Assembly: GCA_910585895.1 (NCBI GenBank)
Contig: CAJUHY010000021.1
Location: 1-40,413 of the forward strand
Length of the DNA stretch: 40,413 nt
From: an uncultured Lachnospiraceae bacterium
GTDB taxonomy: Bacteria; Bacillota; Clostridia; Lachnospirales; Lachnospiraceae
Reading direction: 5' to 3'
Shown: positions 1-8,814 of the stretch, one piece after another
Numbering within the stretch: position 1 is the stretch's first letter
How the letters are laid out: each line of letters begins with the position of its first letter
Made by a program: the position numbers and the translations under genes
Notes under the pieces: model-generated
What the model was told of the DNA's origin: nothing
The model's database searches: none
The model's input: the letters and a program-made list of their open reading frames with translations, nothing else

Positions 1-2
1 GC

Positions 3-98
3 GTCATTGTAGTAACGCACAGCAAGTACCTTGCAGCACAGGCAGATGAGATTATTATGTTGAAAGATGGCTGTATAGAATCAGTTGCTTTTTCCTGA
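3..98 (+). CDS. ABC transporter ATP-binding protein, C-terminal end (partial)
   Basis: Only the last 31 codons are inside the window; the gene begins before position 1. The reading frame gives VIVVTHS, typical of the H-loop of an ABC ATPase (the switch histidine after a hydrophobic strand). It is followed by the usual tail pattern of A-x-x-A-D-E-I-I-x-L-K-D-G. The stop is TGA at 96-98. The pattern suits export-type ATPases of the MacB/LolD/BceA kind, whose tails read 'adrvi.lkdG'. The substrate cannot be told from this fragment and no permease gene follows it, so any partner must lie upstream. Confidence 0.7.
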   Translation, partial: VIVVTHSKYLAAQADEIIMLKDGCIESVAFS

Positions 99-145
99 CC
101 GCAAGATTATAATAAAAAAATTGGAATATGTATGGAGGGATGGAA

Positions 146-220
146 ATGAATGGTAACGTAATTGGTTTTGTCATATGGTGTGCCTTCGGGGGGATATTCC
201 TGTGTCTGGCAATTGTTTGA
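146..220 (+). CDS. tiny membrane-peptide ORF, possibly a truncated gene
   Basis: A 24-residue ORF is preceded by a good ribosome binding site (GGAGGG at 135-140). It encodes one strongly hydrophobic stretch, beginning MNGNVIGFVIWCAFGG. The start resembles the beginning of small DUF6199-type membrane proteins of Lachnospiraceae, which normally continue with a second, soluble part. Here a TGA comes right after the first membrane helix. It could be a decayed copy or a genuine one-helix peptide; I cannot decide. The DUF6199 resemblance is from memory and weak. Confidence 0.3.
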   Translation: MNGNVIGFVIWCAFGGIFLCLAIV

Positions 221-266
221 TGTTTGCAGCAGGCATCATTGCAAAATAAACGGTTTCTTGATTTTG

Positions 267-295
267 TTGCTCTTTGCGGTGAGGTATGGTAAAAT
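267..295 (+). promoter_or_regulatory. putative sigma-A promoter of the endo-arabinanase gene
   Basis: A -35 like TTGCTC (267-272) and a -10 TAAAAT (290-295) are separated by 17 bases and lie 39 bases before the start codon at 335. The -35 is embedded in TTGTTGCTCTTTGC (264-277), which recurs with one mismatch at the -35 of the other GH43 operon (15551-15564). The -35 is poor on its own, so activation by a regulator is plausible. A perfect palindrome GTTTATAAAC (314-323) lies just before the ribosome binding site. Confidence 0.5.
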
Positions 296-334
296 CCATA
301 CAGTTGATAAATTGTTTATAAACGGAGGATGCTT

Positions 335-3280
335 ATGAAAACAAGAATTTTACAAAAGGTAAGCGCGGTTCTGCTGGCAGCAGCCGTATTAATTACGTCT
401 GTTCCGGCAGGCTTTGCGCGGGCAGCGGATGCACCTGCCAATGTATCTCGAGTAACGGTTCATGATCCATCTATTCTAAAGGCGGATGGGACATATTATT
501 TATTTGGTTCCCATCTTGCGGATGCCAAGTCTAAAGACCTGATGAACTGGACGCAGATGAATCCTGATTGGAATTGGAGACCAGAAGACAGTTGGAAAAA
601 TGATTCGGTGTATGGGGAAATTTTGGAGAATTTTGCCGAGTCCTTTGCCTGGGCAGGCTATGATGATGCGGATTGCAAGAATGGCGGCATAGGCGTGTGG
701 GCGCCGGATGTTATTTATAATCCTCATTATGTATGGGAAGATTCCAGCAAAGGAGCTTATATGCTCTATTACAGCACTACCTCTACCTGGCGGCGTTCCT
801 GCATTGGTTATGCTGTCTCCAAGACCCCGGAGGGTCCCTATCAGCATATAGATACGATTATTTACTCCGGTTTTACGGAGAATGGAGAGGTAGATAATGG
901 TACCAATGGCGGCGTGAGTACCAGAAATACCAAATGGGACAATGATTATTTAAATCTCTCAGAGCTGATTGCGGATGGTACGCTTACGGAAGTCAGCGAT
1001 AAATGGTTTACCTCAAGCGGCGGCTGGAATGAAAACTATGCGCCCAATGCCATTGATCCTACTGTATTTTTTGGCAGCGACGGCAAGCTCTACATGACAT
1101 ATGGTTCCTGGTCCGGGGGAATTTTTATTTTGCCGCTTGACAGTGCAACCGGAGCAGTGATATATCCAGGGGAAGACAGTACGGAGAGCGTTTCCGGTAA
1201 TTTTACTGACCGCTATTTCGGCACCCATATTGCAGGCGGCAACCATCAGTCCGGAGAGGGAGCCTACATTCTCTATGACAGTGAGAGTAATTATTATTAT
1301 ATGTATGAGACGTATGGAGGTCTTGGTGACAATGGTGGTTATAACATGCGTCTGTTCCGCTCCAGGAACGTGTATGGTCCCTATATGGATGCAGCAGGGA
1401 ACAATGCCAAAGACAGCGGTGAGGACAATGATCGTTACGGTATTAAGCTCATCGGCAATTACCAGTTTCCGAATCAGCAGGGATACCGTTCAGCAGGGCA
1501 CAATTCCGCTTTGATTGATGATGATGGGCAGAGGTACCTGTTTTATCACCAGCGTTTTGAACCATCGAGTCTGCATCAGGTGCGGGTACGGCAGCAATAT
1601 TTAAATGAAGACCAATGGCCGGTTCCTACCGTCTATGAATACCGCGGTGATACAATTGAGCATTATCAGGACAGCGAGATTGTCGGCAGCTACGATTTGA
1701 TAAATCATGGCACTGCCACAAATGGAGATATGATTTATTCAGAGAATGTGGTATTGTTTGCGGATGGTACAGTCGGCGGGGCGAGGACCGGAACCTGGGC
1801 TAAATCGACCGGTGAGGGAAAAGAATATGATTATATTACCTTGAATCTGGAGGATGTGGTATATAAAGGCATAGTCTGCAAACAGTTTAATGAGGAGGCT
1901 GCTCCGCAGAAAGTAATGACCTTTTCTGTAATTGGCAATGATAATACCTGCCTTTGGGGAAGTAAGGTGACGGCAAAGAAGTCTCTTTCTGAAGCTCTGG
2001 TCTATGGATTTAATTTTGAGAAGGGCGCAGCCGCAGGCAGTGTTGCTCCGGTAAGGCATTCCTCTAAGAGCGGTAAGGCTGCGCTGAATGGGAAGGCTTC
2101 CATTGTGACGGATAATCAGCGCGGCAGTGTTCTGCAGGTGCAGAATGCCGGCAATTCATATCGTGAAAACTATCTGGAACTTCCAGTAGATACATTTTCG
2201 ACAATTACGCAGGATGGATTTACGGTCAGCATGTGGGTCAATGTGGGGGCGGCAGCTTTGGAGGATAGCGCACTGTTTGAAGCCAGCAGCGGCAGCAGTG
2301 AGATTACGAATCCCATGACCAGGCTCAGCGTAGGCATAAGCCCCAGCATCAACGCCAATGTGGAAGCGAAAGGTATCAGTTATGATATCAACCGTGATGA
2401 ATGGCATCATGTTGCTTACTCGGTGAGTGCGTCAGGTCTTAAGCTATATGTGGACGGCAAAGCGGTACGTGTGCTTGCAGAGGATTTGAGCAGTTGTTTT
2501 GACAGGTCATTGGAATATTATATTCAGAAAACAGAGAATATTAGCATTGGCTCGGGACTGATTTATGGGACGGAAGATGTGCAGTCTGCCAAATTTGACG
2601 ATGTGGCAATTTACAGCACTGCGCTGTCTGATGAGCAGATTGCTGAAATTTATACAACGGATACGTTGAAGGAAGAGCCTGAACCGGAGGCTCCAGGACT
2701 AGAACAGCCTGGAACGGAAACGCCTAAACCAGTTGAAAAAGGCATACAGAACATAAATATTAATTCTGTATTTGATAAAACTTACGGTTCTGCGGCATTT
2801 AACTTAAATGCTAAATTAACAAAAGGGGATGGCGCGTTGAGTTTTACTTCTAACGCCCCTAAAGTGGCTTCCGTCAATTCACGCACCGGCAAAGTAACAA
2901 TTAAGAATACCGGAATAGCAAAGATTACGATAACAGCGGCGGAGACGGCGACCTTTAAGAAACAGACAAAGACTGTGACTGTGAATGTTGCTCCTAAGAA
3001 GATATCGCTGAGTTCAGTGAAAAGCAAATCTGCAAAGAAAGCGGTTCTTAAATGGAAAGCAGCTTCAAAAGCGAGCGGTTACAGTATCCAGTATGCGACG
3101 AACGCTAAGTTTAAATCTGCGCGAACAGTTTTTGTGAAGAAGGCAAATGTGAAGACAAAAACGATTACGAAATTAAAGAGCAAAAAGACGTATTATTTCC
3201 GTATTCGGCCGTATAAGCAATCAGGTAAGACGAAAGTGTACGGTGCATACAGCAGAGCAAAACACGTAAAAGTAAAATAA
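335..3280 (+). CDS. secreted multidomain arabinan endo-1,5-alpha-L-arabinosidase (GH43)
   Basis: A secreted enzyme of 981 residues, predicted to cut the 1,5-arabinan backbone outside the cell. ATG 335 is chosen because GGAGG (324-328) sits six bases before it; an in-frame ATG at 329 touches that site. Residues 1-30 are a signal peptide ending FARA. The GH43 five-blade propeller (about 36-440) has the base Asp44 in HDPS, Asp241 in AIDPT and probable acid Glu308 in GEGAY. Next comes a beta domain like the GH43 arabinanase C-terminal domain (about 450-550), then a LamG-like domain (about 552-780). After a Pro/Glu-rich linker come an Ig-like domain and a Lys-rich fibronectin-like domain (about 888-981). 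There is no LPXTG or SLH motif. GH43 membership is secure; the exact substrate is inferred. Confidence 0.88.
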   Translation: MKTRILQKVSAVLLAAAVLITSVPAGFARAADAPANVSRVTVHDPSILKADGTYYLFGSHLADAKSKDLMNWTQMNPDWNWRPEDSWKNDSVYGEILENFAESFAWAGYDDADCKNGGIGVWAPDVIYNPHYVWEDSSKGAYMLYYSTTSTWRRSCIGYAVSKTPEGPYQHIDTIIYSGFTENGEVDNGTNGGVSTRNTKWDNDYLNLSELIADGTLTEVSDKWFTSSGGWNENYAPNAIDPTVFFGSDGKLYMTYGSWSGGIFILPLDSATGAVIYPGEDSTESVSGNFTDRYFGTHIAGGNHQSGEGAYILYDSESNYYYMYETYGGLGDNGGYNMRLFRSRNVYGPYMDAAGNNAKDSGEDNDRYGIKLIGNYQFPNQQGYRSAGHNSALIDDDGQRYLFYHQRFEPSSLHQVRVRQQYLNEDQWPVPTVYEYRGDTIEHYQDSEIVGSYDLINHGTATNGDMIYSENVVLFADGTVGGARTGTWAKSTGEGKEYDYITLNLEDVVYKGIVCKQFNEEAAPQKVMTFSVIGNDNTCLWGSKVTAKKSLSEALVYGFNFEKGAAAGSVAPVRHSSKSGKAALNGKASIVTDNQRGSVLQVQNAGNSYRENYLELPVDTFSTITQDGFTVSMWVNVGAAALEDSALFEASSGSSEITNPMTRLSVGISPSINANVEAKGISYDINRDEWHHVAYSVSASGLKLYVDGKAVRVLAEDLSSCFDRSLEYYIQKTENISIGSGLIYGTEDVQSAKFDDVAIYSTALSDEQIAEIYTTDTLKEEPEPEAPGLEQPGTETPKPVEKGIQNININSVFDKTYGSAAFNLNAKLTKGDGALSFTSNAPKVASVNSRTGKVTIKNTGIAKITITAAETATFKKQTKTVTVNVAPKKISLSSVKSKSAKKAVLKWKAASKASGYSIQYATNAKFKSARTVFVKKANVKTKTITKLKSKKTYYFRIRPYKQSGKTKVYGAYSRAKHVKVK

Positions 3281-3293
3281 ATTTTAAATTTAA

Positions 3294-3314
3294 TTATTGC
3301 AATGAGTGCAATAA
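3294..3314. repeat. 8-bp perfect inverted repeat before nth
   Basis: TTATTGCA (3294-3301) and TGCAATAA (3307-3314) flank a 5-base spacer, in the 58-base gap between the endo-arabinanase gene and nth. No T-run follows, so it is not a normal terminator. It could be a small operator or a weak hairpin. Confidence 0.4.
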
Positions 3315-3338
3315 ACATTTTGAGGAAAGGAATACCAA

Positions 3339-3980
3339 ATGACCAAAGAGAAGTTGGCTCTGGAAATCATTGAGCGGCTCAAACAGGAATATCCCCAGGC
3401 GGACTGCACATTAGATTACAATGAGGCGTGGAAGCTTCTTGTGAGCGTCCGTCTGGCGGCGCAGTGTACGGATGCGCGGGTGAATGTTATTGTGGAAGAA
3501 CTTTATCAGGTATATCCAGATGTGAAATCCCTGGCCGAAGCTCCGGTGGAGGAGATAGAGAAGATTGTCCGCCCTTGTGGGCTTGGCAGAAGTAAGGCGC
3601 GTGATATCAGCGCGTGTATGAAGATTCTGCATGAACAATATGAAGGGAAGGTTCCGGAAGATTTTGATGCCCTTTTAAAATTGCCTGGCGTAGGAAGAAA
3701 GAGCGCTAACCTGATAATGGGCGATGTGTTCCATAAACCGGCGATTGTCACAGATACACACTGTATCCGCCTGGTAAACAGGATGGGGCTTGTAGATAAT
3801 ATCAAGGAACCCAAGAAAGTGGAAATGGCGCTGTGGAAGTTGATTCCACCGCAAGAAGGCAGCGATTTCTGCCACCGTCTGGTATATCATGGCAGGGATG
3901 TGTGTACAGCGCGCACCAAACCTTATTGTGACAGATGCTGCATCAAAGATATTTGCGCTCGCAATGGTGTGGAAGAATAG
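3339..3980 (+). CDS. nth: endonuclease III (DNA glycosylase/AP lyase)
   Basis: Base-excision repair enzyme that removes oxidised pyrimidines and nicks the abasic site; 213 residues, the normal length. The helix-hairpin-helix motif LPGVGRKSANL carries catalytic Lys121. Catalytic Asp139 lies in VTDTHC, matching Lys120/Asp138 of the E. coli enzyme. Four C-terminal cysteines for a 4Fe-4S cluster are present, spaced C-X7-C-X2-C-X5-C. The first gap is one residue longer than the X6 of the E. coli protein; I believe this is common in clostridia. The ribosome binding site GAGGAAAGG (3322-3330) fits ATG 3339. The gene sits 58 bases after the arabinanase gene with no terminator between, so read-through is possible, but the function is unrelated. 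Confidence 0.95.
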   Translation: MTKEKLALEIIERLKQEYPQADCTLDYNEAWKLLVSVRLAAQCTDARVNVIVEELYQVYPDVKSLAEAPVEEIEKIVRPCGLGRSKARDISACMKILHEQYEGKVPEDFDALLKLPGVGRKSANLIMGDVFHKPAIVTDTHCIRLVNRMGLVDNIKEPKKVEMALWKLIPPQEGSDFCHRLVYHGRDVCTARTKPYCDRCCIKDICARNGVEE

Positions 3981-3997
3981 GCGCTCCGAATGGCGCC
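3980..3997 (+). terminator. weak stem-loop after nth
   Basis: GGCGC (3980-3984) can pair with GCGCC (3993-3997), followed by TTTGTGT. The stem is only five pairs and the T-run is short, so this would be at most an inefficient terminator between nth and the DUF1015 gene. Confidence 0.25.
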
Positions 3998-4044
3998 TTT
4001 GTGTAGAATGTTGGGACAACAAGAGAATAGAAAAGAGGAAAAAT

Positions 4045-5280
4045 ATGGCAGTAATCAGACCTTTTTCTGCAATCAGACCCGCTCAGGAGCTGGCAGATAA
4101 AATAGCAGCGCTTCCGTACGATGTATATAACCGTGAGGAAGCCAAAGAAGCAGTAAGCGGGAATCCGCAGAGTTTTTTGAGGATTGACAGGGCAGAGACT
4201 CAATTTGATGACAGTGTGGATACTTATGCGCCGCAAGTCTACCAGAAAGCGCATGACATTCTCTGGGGAATGGTGGAGGATGGCTCCTTTGTGAAAGAGG
4301 AGAAAGATTGTTACTATATATATGAACTTACGATGAATGGACGGACACAAACAGGGATAACGGCCTGTGCTTCTATTGATGATTATGAGCAGGGTGTGAT
4401 TAAAAAACATGAGAATACCCGTGCGGAGAAAGAACGGGACAGGATTAATCATGTTGATATCTGTAACGCCCAGACCGGTCCGATTTTTCTTGCCTACCGT
4501 GCCAATGCGGCAATTAATGAAGTTGTGGCGGCCGTTAAAAAGGAAAATGCGCTTTACGATTTTGTATCGGATGACGGTATCCGTCACAGGGTATGGGTAA
4601 TTTCAGATGTGAAGCAGATTCATACAGTAGAAGGTGCGTTTGCTTCGATTGGCGAAATTTATATCGCTGATGGGCATCACCGGGCGGCATCAGCGGTGAA
4701 AGTAGGGCAGAAGCGGAGGAAAGAGTATCCTGATTATACGGGAGAAGAACAATTCAATTATTTTCTTTCCGTATTGTTTCCGGACGAAGAGTTGATGATT
4801 ATGGATTATAACCGTGTGGTCAAAGATTTGAACGGCATGTCAGAGGAAGCGTTTCTGGAAAAAACTTCACAGCTGTTTGAAGTGGAAGAGTTGGGGACTC
4901 GGGCAGTAAAACCGCAGGGAAAAGGAAGGTTTACAATGTATCTGGCGGGAAAGTGGTATGGCTGCAGGATTCCTGATAAGGAAATCCCTGACCATCCGGT
5001 AGCCGGGCTGGATGTATCTATCCTGCAGGATAGGCTGCTGTCTCCGGTCCTTGACATAGAAGATCCCAAGACGGACAGCCGAATTGATTTTGTGGGAGGG
5101 ATACGTGGACTAAAGGAACTGGAGAGACGCTGCAGTACGGATTGTAAGGTGGCATTTGCCATGTATCCGACTTCTATTCAGGAATTGTTCGCGGTGGCAG
5201 ATGCAGGGCTTTTGATGCCGCCCAAATCCACCTGGTTTGAGCCCAAATTAAGGAGCGGGATTTTTATCCATGCTCTGTAA
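4045..5280 (+). CDS. DUF1015 family protein
   Basis: A 411-residue soluble protein. ATG 4045 is chosen because the family begins with the conserved pattern M-A-V-I-R-P-F-x-A-I-R-P, seen right here, with GAGG at 4035-4038; a longer open frame upstream overlaps nth and is not expected. The hallmark ADGHHRAASA motif (about residues 210-219) is present. This motif recalls the ParB/sulfiredoxin-like fold, in which members such as archaeal serine kinase SerK use nucleotide. DUF1015 genes often sit near serine biosynthesis genes in other anaerobes, but none is present here. The activity is unknown and I do not assign one. There are no membrane segments or signal peptide. Confidence 0.85.
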   Translation: MAVIRPFSAIRPAQELADKIAALPYDVYNREEAKEAVSGNPQSFLRIDRAETQFDDSVDTYAPQVYQKAHDILWGMVEDGSFVKEEKDCYYIYELTMNGRTQTGITACASIDDYEQGVIKKHENTRAEKERDRINHVDICNAQTGPIFLAYRANAAINEVVAAVKKENALYDFVSDDGIRHRVWVISDVKQIHTVEGAFASIGEIYIADGHHRAASAVKVGQKRRKEYPDYTGEEQFNYFLSVLFPDEELMIMDYNRVVKDLNGMSEEAFLEKTSQLFEVEELGTRAVKPQGKGRFTMYLAGKWYGCRIPDKEIPDHPVAGLDVSILQDRLLSPVLDIEDPKTDSRIDFVGGIRGLKELERRCSTDCKVAFAMYPTSIQELFAVADAGLLMPPKSTWFEPKLRSGIFIHAL

Positions 5281-5317
5281 GGTTGAATTTTTTAAGAAAA
5301 ATATTAATTTTTTATAG

Positions 5318-5343
5318 TATAATTTTATGATTTTTGTTATAAT
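5318..5343 (+). promoter_or_regulatory. AT-rich possible promoter of the chemoreceptor operon
   Basis: Two TATAAT boxes (5318-5323 and 5338-5343) lie in a very AT-rich stretch 68 to 93 bases before the chemoreceptor start. Neither has a convincing -35 at 17 bases. No terminator was seen after the DUF1015 gene. Confidence 0.3.
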
Positions 5344-5410
5344 TATTGTAAATGTTGCTTGAGGAAAATGTTAATGGATTCATATTTTTACGAACGAAAG
5401 GAAGTACAGT

Positions 5411-7141
5411 ATGAACAAGAAAGGGAAAAAGCAGACAGTAAAAGCAGGAATTATGACAAAAATGTTAGCCATGGCGCTGGGACCGTTGATTGTGCTTGCC
5501 CTGTCAACGGCATTCTTTTCGGCCCGTACGATAAGGAGTGGAATGCAGGATGAGGCAATTAAACGTCTGGAGGATATTGTATGTGGCGTGAAGAACTCTA
5601 TGGATGCGCTGAGCGAAGGAGATTATCGGCTTGACGGTGAGACCGTTTATAAAGGAGATATTAATATTTCGGAGAAGCTGCCGTATTTTGAGGATTTTGC
5701 GTCAGAGTCCGACATTGATATCACATTGTTCTATGGGGATACCCGCAGAGTGACGACTTTGGTGGACGGCGAAACCGGAGAACGCATGGTAGGCACACAG
5801 GCGTCAGAGAAGGTAATTGCCAAGGTTCTTGAGGGGGGAGAAGAATATGTGGATAAACATTTGCAGCTAAACGGACAGCCTTATTTTTGTTGTTATATGC
5901 CATTGGCAAATAAGGATGGCAGCATTGTAGGCATGGTCTTTGCTGGTGAGCCGAGCAGCGGGATAGAGGCTTACATCAGGAGTGAGGTTATTCAGGTAAC
6001 CATTCTCAATGTAACTGTGATTTTGTTGGGAGGAATTCTGATTTTGTTTTTCTCCAGGGCATTATCCAGGGCTATTCAGGAAGAGGAGGGCGTAATCCGG
6101 GAGCTTGCAGAGGGGAATTTGAATATTCAGGTGGATGAAAAGCTGAAAGGCCGCAAGGATGAGTTGGGCAGCATTGCTAATGCCCTGGATAACTTGGTTA
6201 AACAGTTGTCTGAGATTTTAAATCACCTTCAGCTTTCTTCGGATGAACTTCTTAAATCCGGGCAGTCTTTGGATGAGATGGCGGAACGTGTCAATATCAA
6301 TGCAACGGAGATTGGTAAGGCTGTGGAGGAAATTTCTCAGGGTGCGGTTTCCCAGGCGGAGGAGATTGAGAATGCCTCCGGCAAGATTGTGGATATGGGT
6401 TCCATGATTGAGCATATCGTGGGCGGTGTAGATAAGTTGAATTCTACGTCCGTGAGCATGAAACAGGCGGGGGATGATTCGGCGGAAATAATGCAGGATT
6501 TGGTGGAGTCTACGAACAAGACAACGGAGGCGATACATAAAATCGGAGAGCAGGTTTATGCGACGAATGAATCAGCGCAGAAAATCCGTGAGGCAGTGGA
6601 CCTTATCTCCGCGATTGCCAGCCAGACATCTTTGCTGTCTTTGAATGCCAGTATTGAGGCCGCAAGGGCGGGGGAGTTTGGCAAGGGCTTTGCAGTAGTT
6701 GCTTCTGAAATCCAGAAGCTTGCGGATGAGTCCAGCCGTTCTGCACAGACAATTACAGATATCATTAACTCCCTGCTTGCGGAGTCTGAGCTGACGGTTG
6801 AGATTATGAAGGAAGTCGGTGCGATTATTACTGACCAGCGGCGGAAGATTGAAGATACGCAGAGCCATTTCACTAATGTGACCGAGGGCATAAACAGCTC
6901 GAGGGAAGATACTACTATGATTGAAGAGCGCACCCATGTATGCGATGAATCCAGGAAGACGGTTGTGGATGTAATTGCGAATCTGTCAGCCATCTCTCAG
7001 GAAAATGCGGCTTCCGCACAGGAAACCACAGCATCCATGGAGGAACTGAGTGCAACCATTAATCTTCTGGCAGAGGCGGCAAACAGCCTGAAGGGCCTGT
7101 CTGACCAGGTGAATGAGGATATTAAGTTCTTTAAGTTGTAA
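5411..7141 (+). CDS. methyl-accepting chemotaxis protein (Cache-HAMP-MA)
   Basis: A membrane chemoreceptor of 576 residues. One helix (about 18-37) leads into an extracellular domain (about 38-190) resembling a single Cache domain, with the typical ending G-S-I-V-G-M-V-F-A-G. A second helix (about 193-217) leads to HAMP (about 217-270) and a long helical signalling domain. The hairpin tip is intact: IASQTSLLSLNASIEAARAG. The CheA/CheW contact surface therefore appears functional. ATG 5411 follows AAGGAAG (5398-5404). The YesN-type response regulator starts only 30 bases downstream, so the two are probably co-transcribed. The usual partner of such a regulator is a Cache-HAMP histidine kinase; this protein has the same input architecture but no kinase domain. 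The ligand is unknown; the setting suggests an arabinan-derived sugar or its binding protein. Confidence 0.92.
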   Translation: MNKKGKKQTVKAGIMTKMLAMALGPLIVLALSTAFFSARTIRSGMQDEAIKRLEDIVCGVKNSMDALSEGDYRLDGETVYKGDINISEKLPYFEDFASESDIDITLFYGDTRRVTTLVDGETGERMVGTQASEKVIAKVLEGGEEYVDKHLQLNGQPYFCCYMPLANKDGSIVGMVFAGEPSSGIEAYIRSEVIQVTILNVTVILLGGILILFFSRALSRAIQEEEGVIRELAEGNLNIQVDEKLKGRKDELGSIANALDNLVKQLSEILNHLQLSSDELLKSGQSLDEMAERVNINATEIGKAVEEISQGAVSQAEEIENASGKIVDMGSMIEHIVGGVDKLNSTSVSMKQAGDDSAEIMQDLVESTNKTTEAIHKIGEQVYATNESAQKIREAVDLISAIASQTSLLSLNASIEAARAGEFGKGFAVVASEIQKLADESSRSAQTITDIINSLLAESELTVEIMKEVGAIITDQRRKIEDTQSHFTNVTEGINSSREDTTMIEERTHVCDESRKTVVDVIANLSAISQENAASAQETTASMEELSATINLLAEAANSLKGLSDQVNEDIKFFKL

Positions 7142-7171
7142 AGGATAGATTTTGGGAAGGTGTCAAATTAG

Positions 7172-8794
7172 ATGTTAAAAGTATTTCTGGTAGAGGATGA
7201 GACCAGTGTCAGGGAAGGTCTGCGTGATAACATTATGTGGCAGCAGTATGGTTATCAGTTTGCCGGCGAGGCAAGTGATGGGGAGATGGCGCTCCCCCTG
7301 ATACGCAAAGTAAAGCCAGATGTGCTGATTACCGATATCAATATGCCGTTTATGGACGGTCTGGCGCTCACCGGAATAGTGAAACAGGAGTTTCCGCATA
7401 TTAAAGTTGTCATAATCAGTGTGCATGATGACTTTGAATATGCACAACGGGCTATCAGGGCTGGCGTGGAGCGTTACCTGCTGAAGCCGATTTCGCGTTC
7501 TGCATTGCAGAAAGTACTGTTGGAGATTCGGGAAAAAATTAAAGATGAGCGTGAGCAGGAGAATTATCAGGAGAAATATAAGGAAGACATGCAGGAATAC
7601 GAGCAGTTTTCCAGAAGAGTTTTCTTTGAAAAAGTATTTGAGGGGCATTTGTCAGTGCAGGAGATTTATGAGGAGGCGCAGAAATTTTCTCTGGAAATGG
7701 ATGCAGCCAGTTACAATTTTGCTATGGTCAGTTTGCGGGAGAAGAGGAATGCGGAGGAACATTCCAAAGAGTCCCGCCTGCTTGCGGGAAAGAGGGAAGA
7801 ACTTACCCGATATTTTCAGCGGTATCCTGAATATCTGATGTTTCGGTGGAATATCAATACTTATGGCATTCTGTTGAAAGGTGAAGAGGAACAGATGGAG
7901 GAATTAAAGAGTAAGTGCCGGGAAACAATTATCCGCATTTGTTCCGGCCATGATTCTGAGATAGAATGGTGCTGTGCAATCGGGGAACCTGTACAAAGGC
8001 TGAGTATGCTTCCGCAGGTATACAGCAAAGTTAACCACATGATGTCTTACCGCTTCCTGAAGCCGGGACAGCATATTTTGACGATGGAGACCATGGGGTT
8101 CGCTTCGAGGGCGGAAGGCAAGGAATCTTTGGGGGAAGTGGATATCGCCAAAGCAGATCCGGAAATTATCAAAAATTTCCTCGCGCATGGACGGGCAGAA
8201 GAGGTAGATGATTTCGTGGATAACTATCTGGAAAGCCAGAAGGAAGCCTTAAAATCCAAGATGTTCCGTGATTACCTGATGTTAAGCATTAGGTTTACGG
8301 CGATTGCATTTGTGGAAAAGCTGGGCTACAGGCAGGAGGATTTGCTGGAGAATACTTATACGGATAAAGTACAGATTTTGAGCCTTAATGTGGAGGACAT
8401 GAGGTTTTACATGCAGGAACTTCTGCAGCGTGCGCTTGAGTTGGGTGAACAGGTTATGGAGAGCCAGAGTAAGAAGCTGATTAAACGTGCGCTTGTATAT
8501 ATAGAAGGAAACTATACAAAAGATTCTATTTCCCTCAATGAAGTTGCTGGCGCCGTGGAGGTCAGCGCTAATTATTTCAGCACTGTATTCCGGCAGGAAA
8601 TGGGAATGACTTTTACAGAATATGTGACCAAGAAACGTATGGAAAAGGCCAAACAGCTGCTGCGGCAGACGGAAAGACCGTCCGGTGATATAGCGGCAGA
8701 GGTTGGGTTTAAGGACCCGCATTATTTCAGCTTTGTATTTAAAAAGACCCAGGGCTGCACTCCCAGGGAATACCGGGGTGGTGTTCGAAATTAG
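7172..8794 (+). CDS. YesN-type response regulator, receiver plus AraC DNA-binding domain
   Basis: A 540-residue cytoplasmic transcription factor. The receiver domain (1-120) has acidic Glu8/Asp9, phospho-acceptor Asp55 in ITDINMP, Ser83 and Lys105 in LLKP. A long helical middle section follows, and the C-terminus (about 437-537) is an AraC double helix-turn-helix ending GCTPREYR. Proteins of this type usually activate carbohydrate operons and are paired with a YesM-type kinase. No kinase gene lies nearby; the chemoreceptor immediately upstream takes that place. The start ATG 7172 is 11 bases after GGGAAGG, a rather long spacing. Likely targets are the GH43 genes or the importer in this window, by position only. 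Confidence 0.92.
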   Translation: MLKVFLVEDETSVREGLRDNIMWQQYGYQFAGEASDGEMALPLIRKVKPDVLITDINMPFMDGLALTGIVKQEFPHIKVVIISVHDDFEYAQRAIRAGVERYLLKPISRSALQKVLLEIREKIKDEREQENYQEKYKEDMQEYEQFSRRVFFEKVFEGHLSVQEIYEEAQKFSLEMDAASYNFAMVSLREKRNAEEHSKESRLLAGKREELTRYFQRYPEYLMFRWNINTYGILLKGEEEQMEELKSKCRETIIRICSGHDSEIEWCCAIGEPVQRLSMLPQVYSKVNHMMSYRFLKPGQHILTMETMGFASRAEGKESLGEVDIAKADPEIIKNFLAHGRAEEVDDFVDNYLESQKEALKSKMFRDYLMLSIRFTAIAFVEKLGYRQEDLLENTYTDKVQILSLNVEDMRFYMQELLQRALELGEQVMESQSKKLIKRALVYIEGNYTKDSISLNEVAGAVEVSANYFSTVFRQEMGMTFTEYVTKKRMEKAKQLLRQTERPSGDIAAEVGFKDPHYFSFVFKKTQGCTPREYRGGVRN

Positions 8795-8814
8795 CCCAAA
8801 TAAAGCAGAATAAG

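Noticed and set aside
2156..2410. Many antisense ORFs of 60-220 codons inside the GH43 and surface-protein genes
   Set aside because: They are shadows of long repetitive coding regions with no start signals or recognisable domains.
5411..7141. Chemoreceptor as a misread YesM histidine kinase
   Set aside because: The C-terminal half has the chemoreceptor hairpin tip and no HATPase or phospho-acceptor His box.
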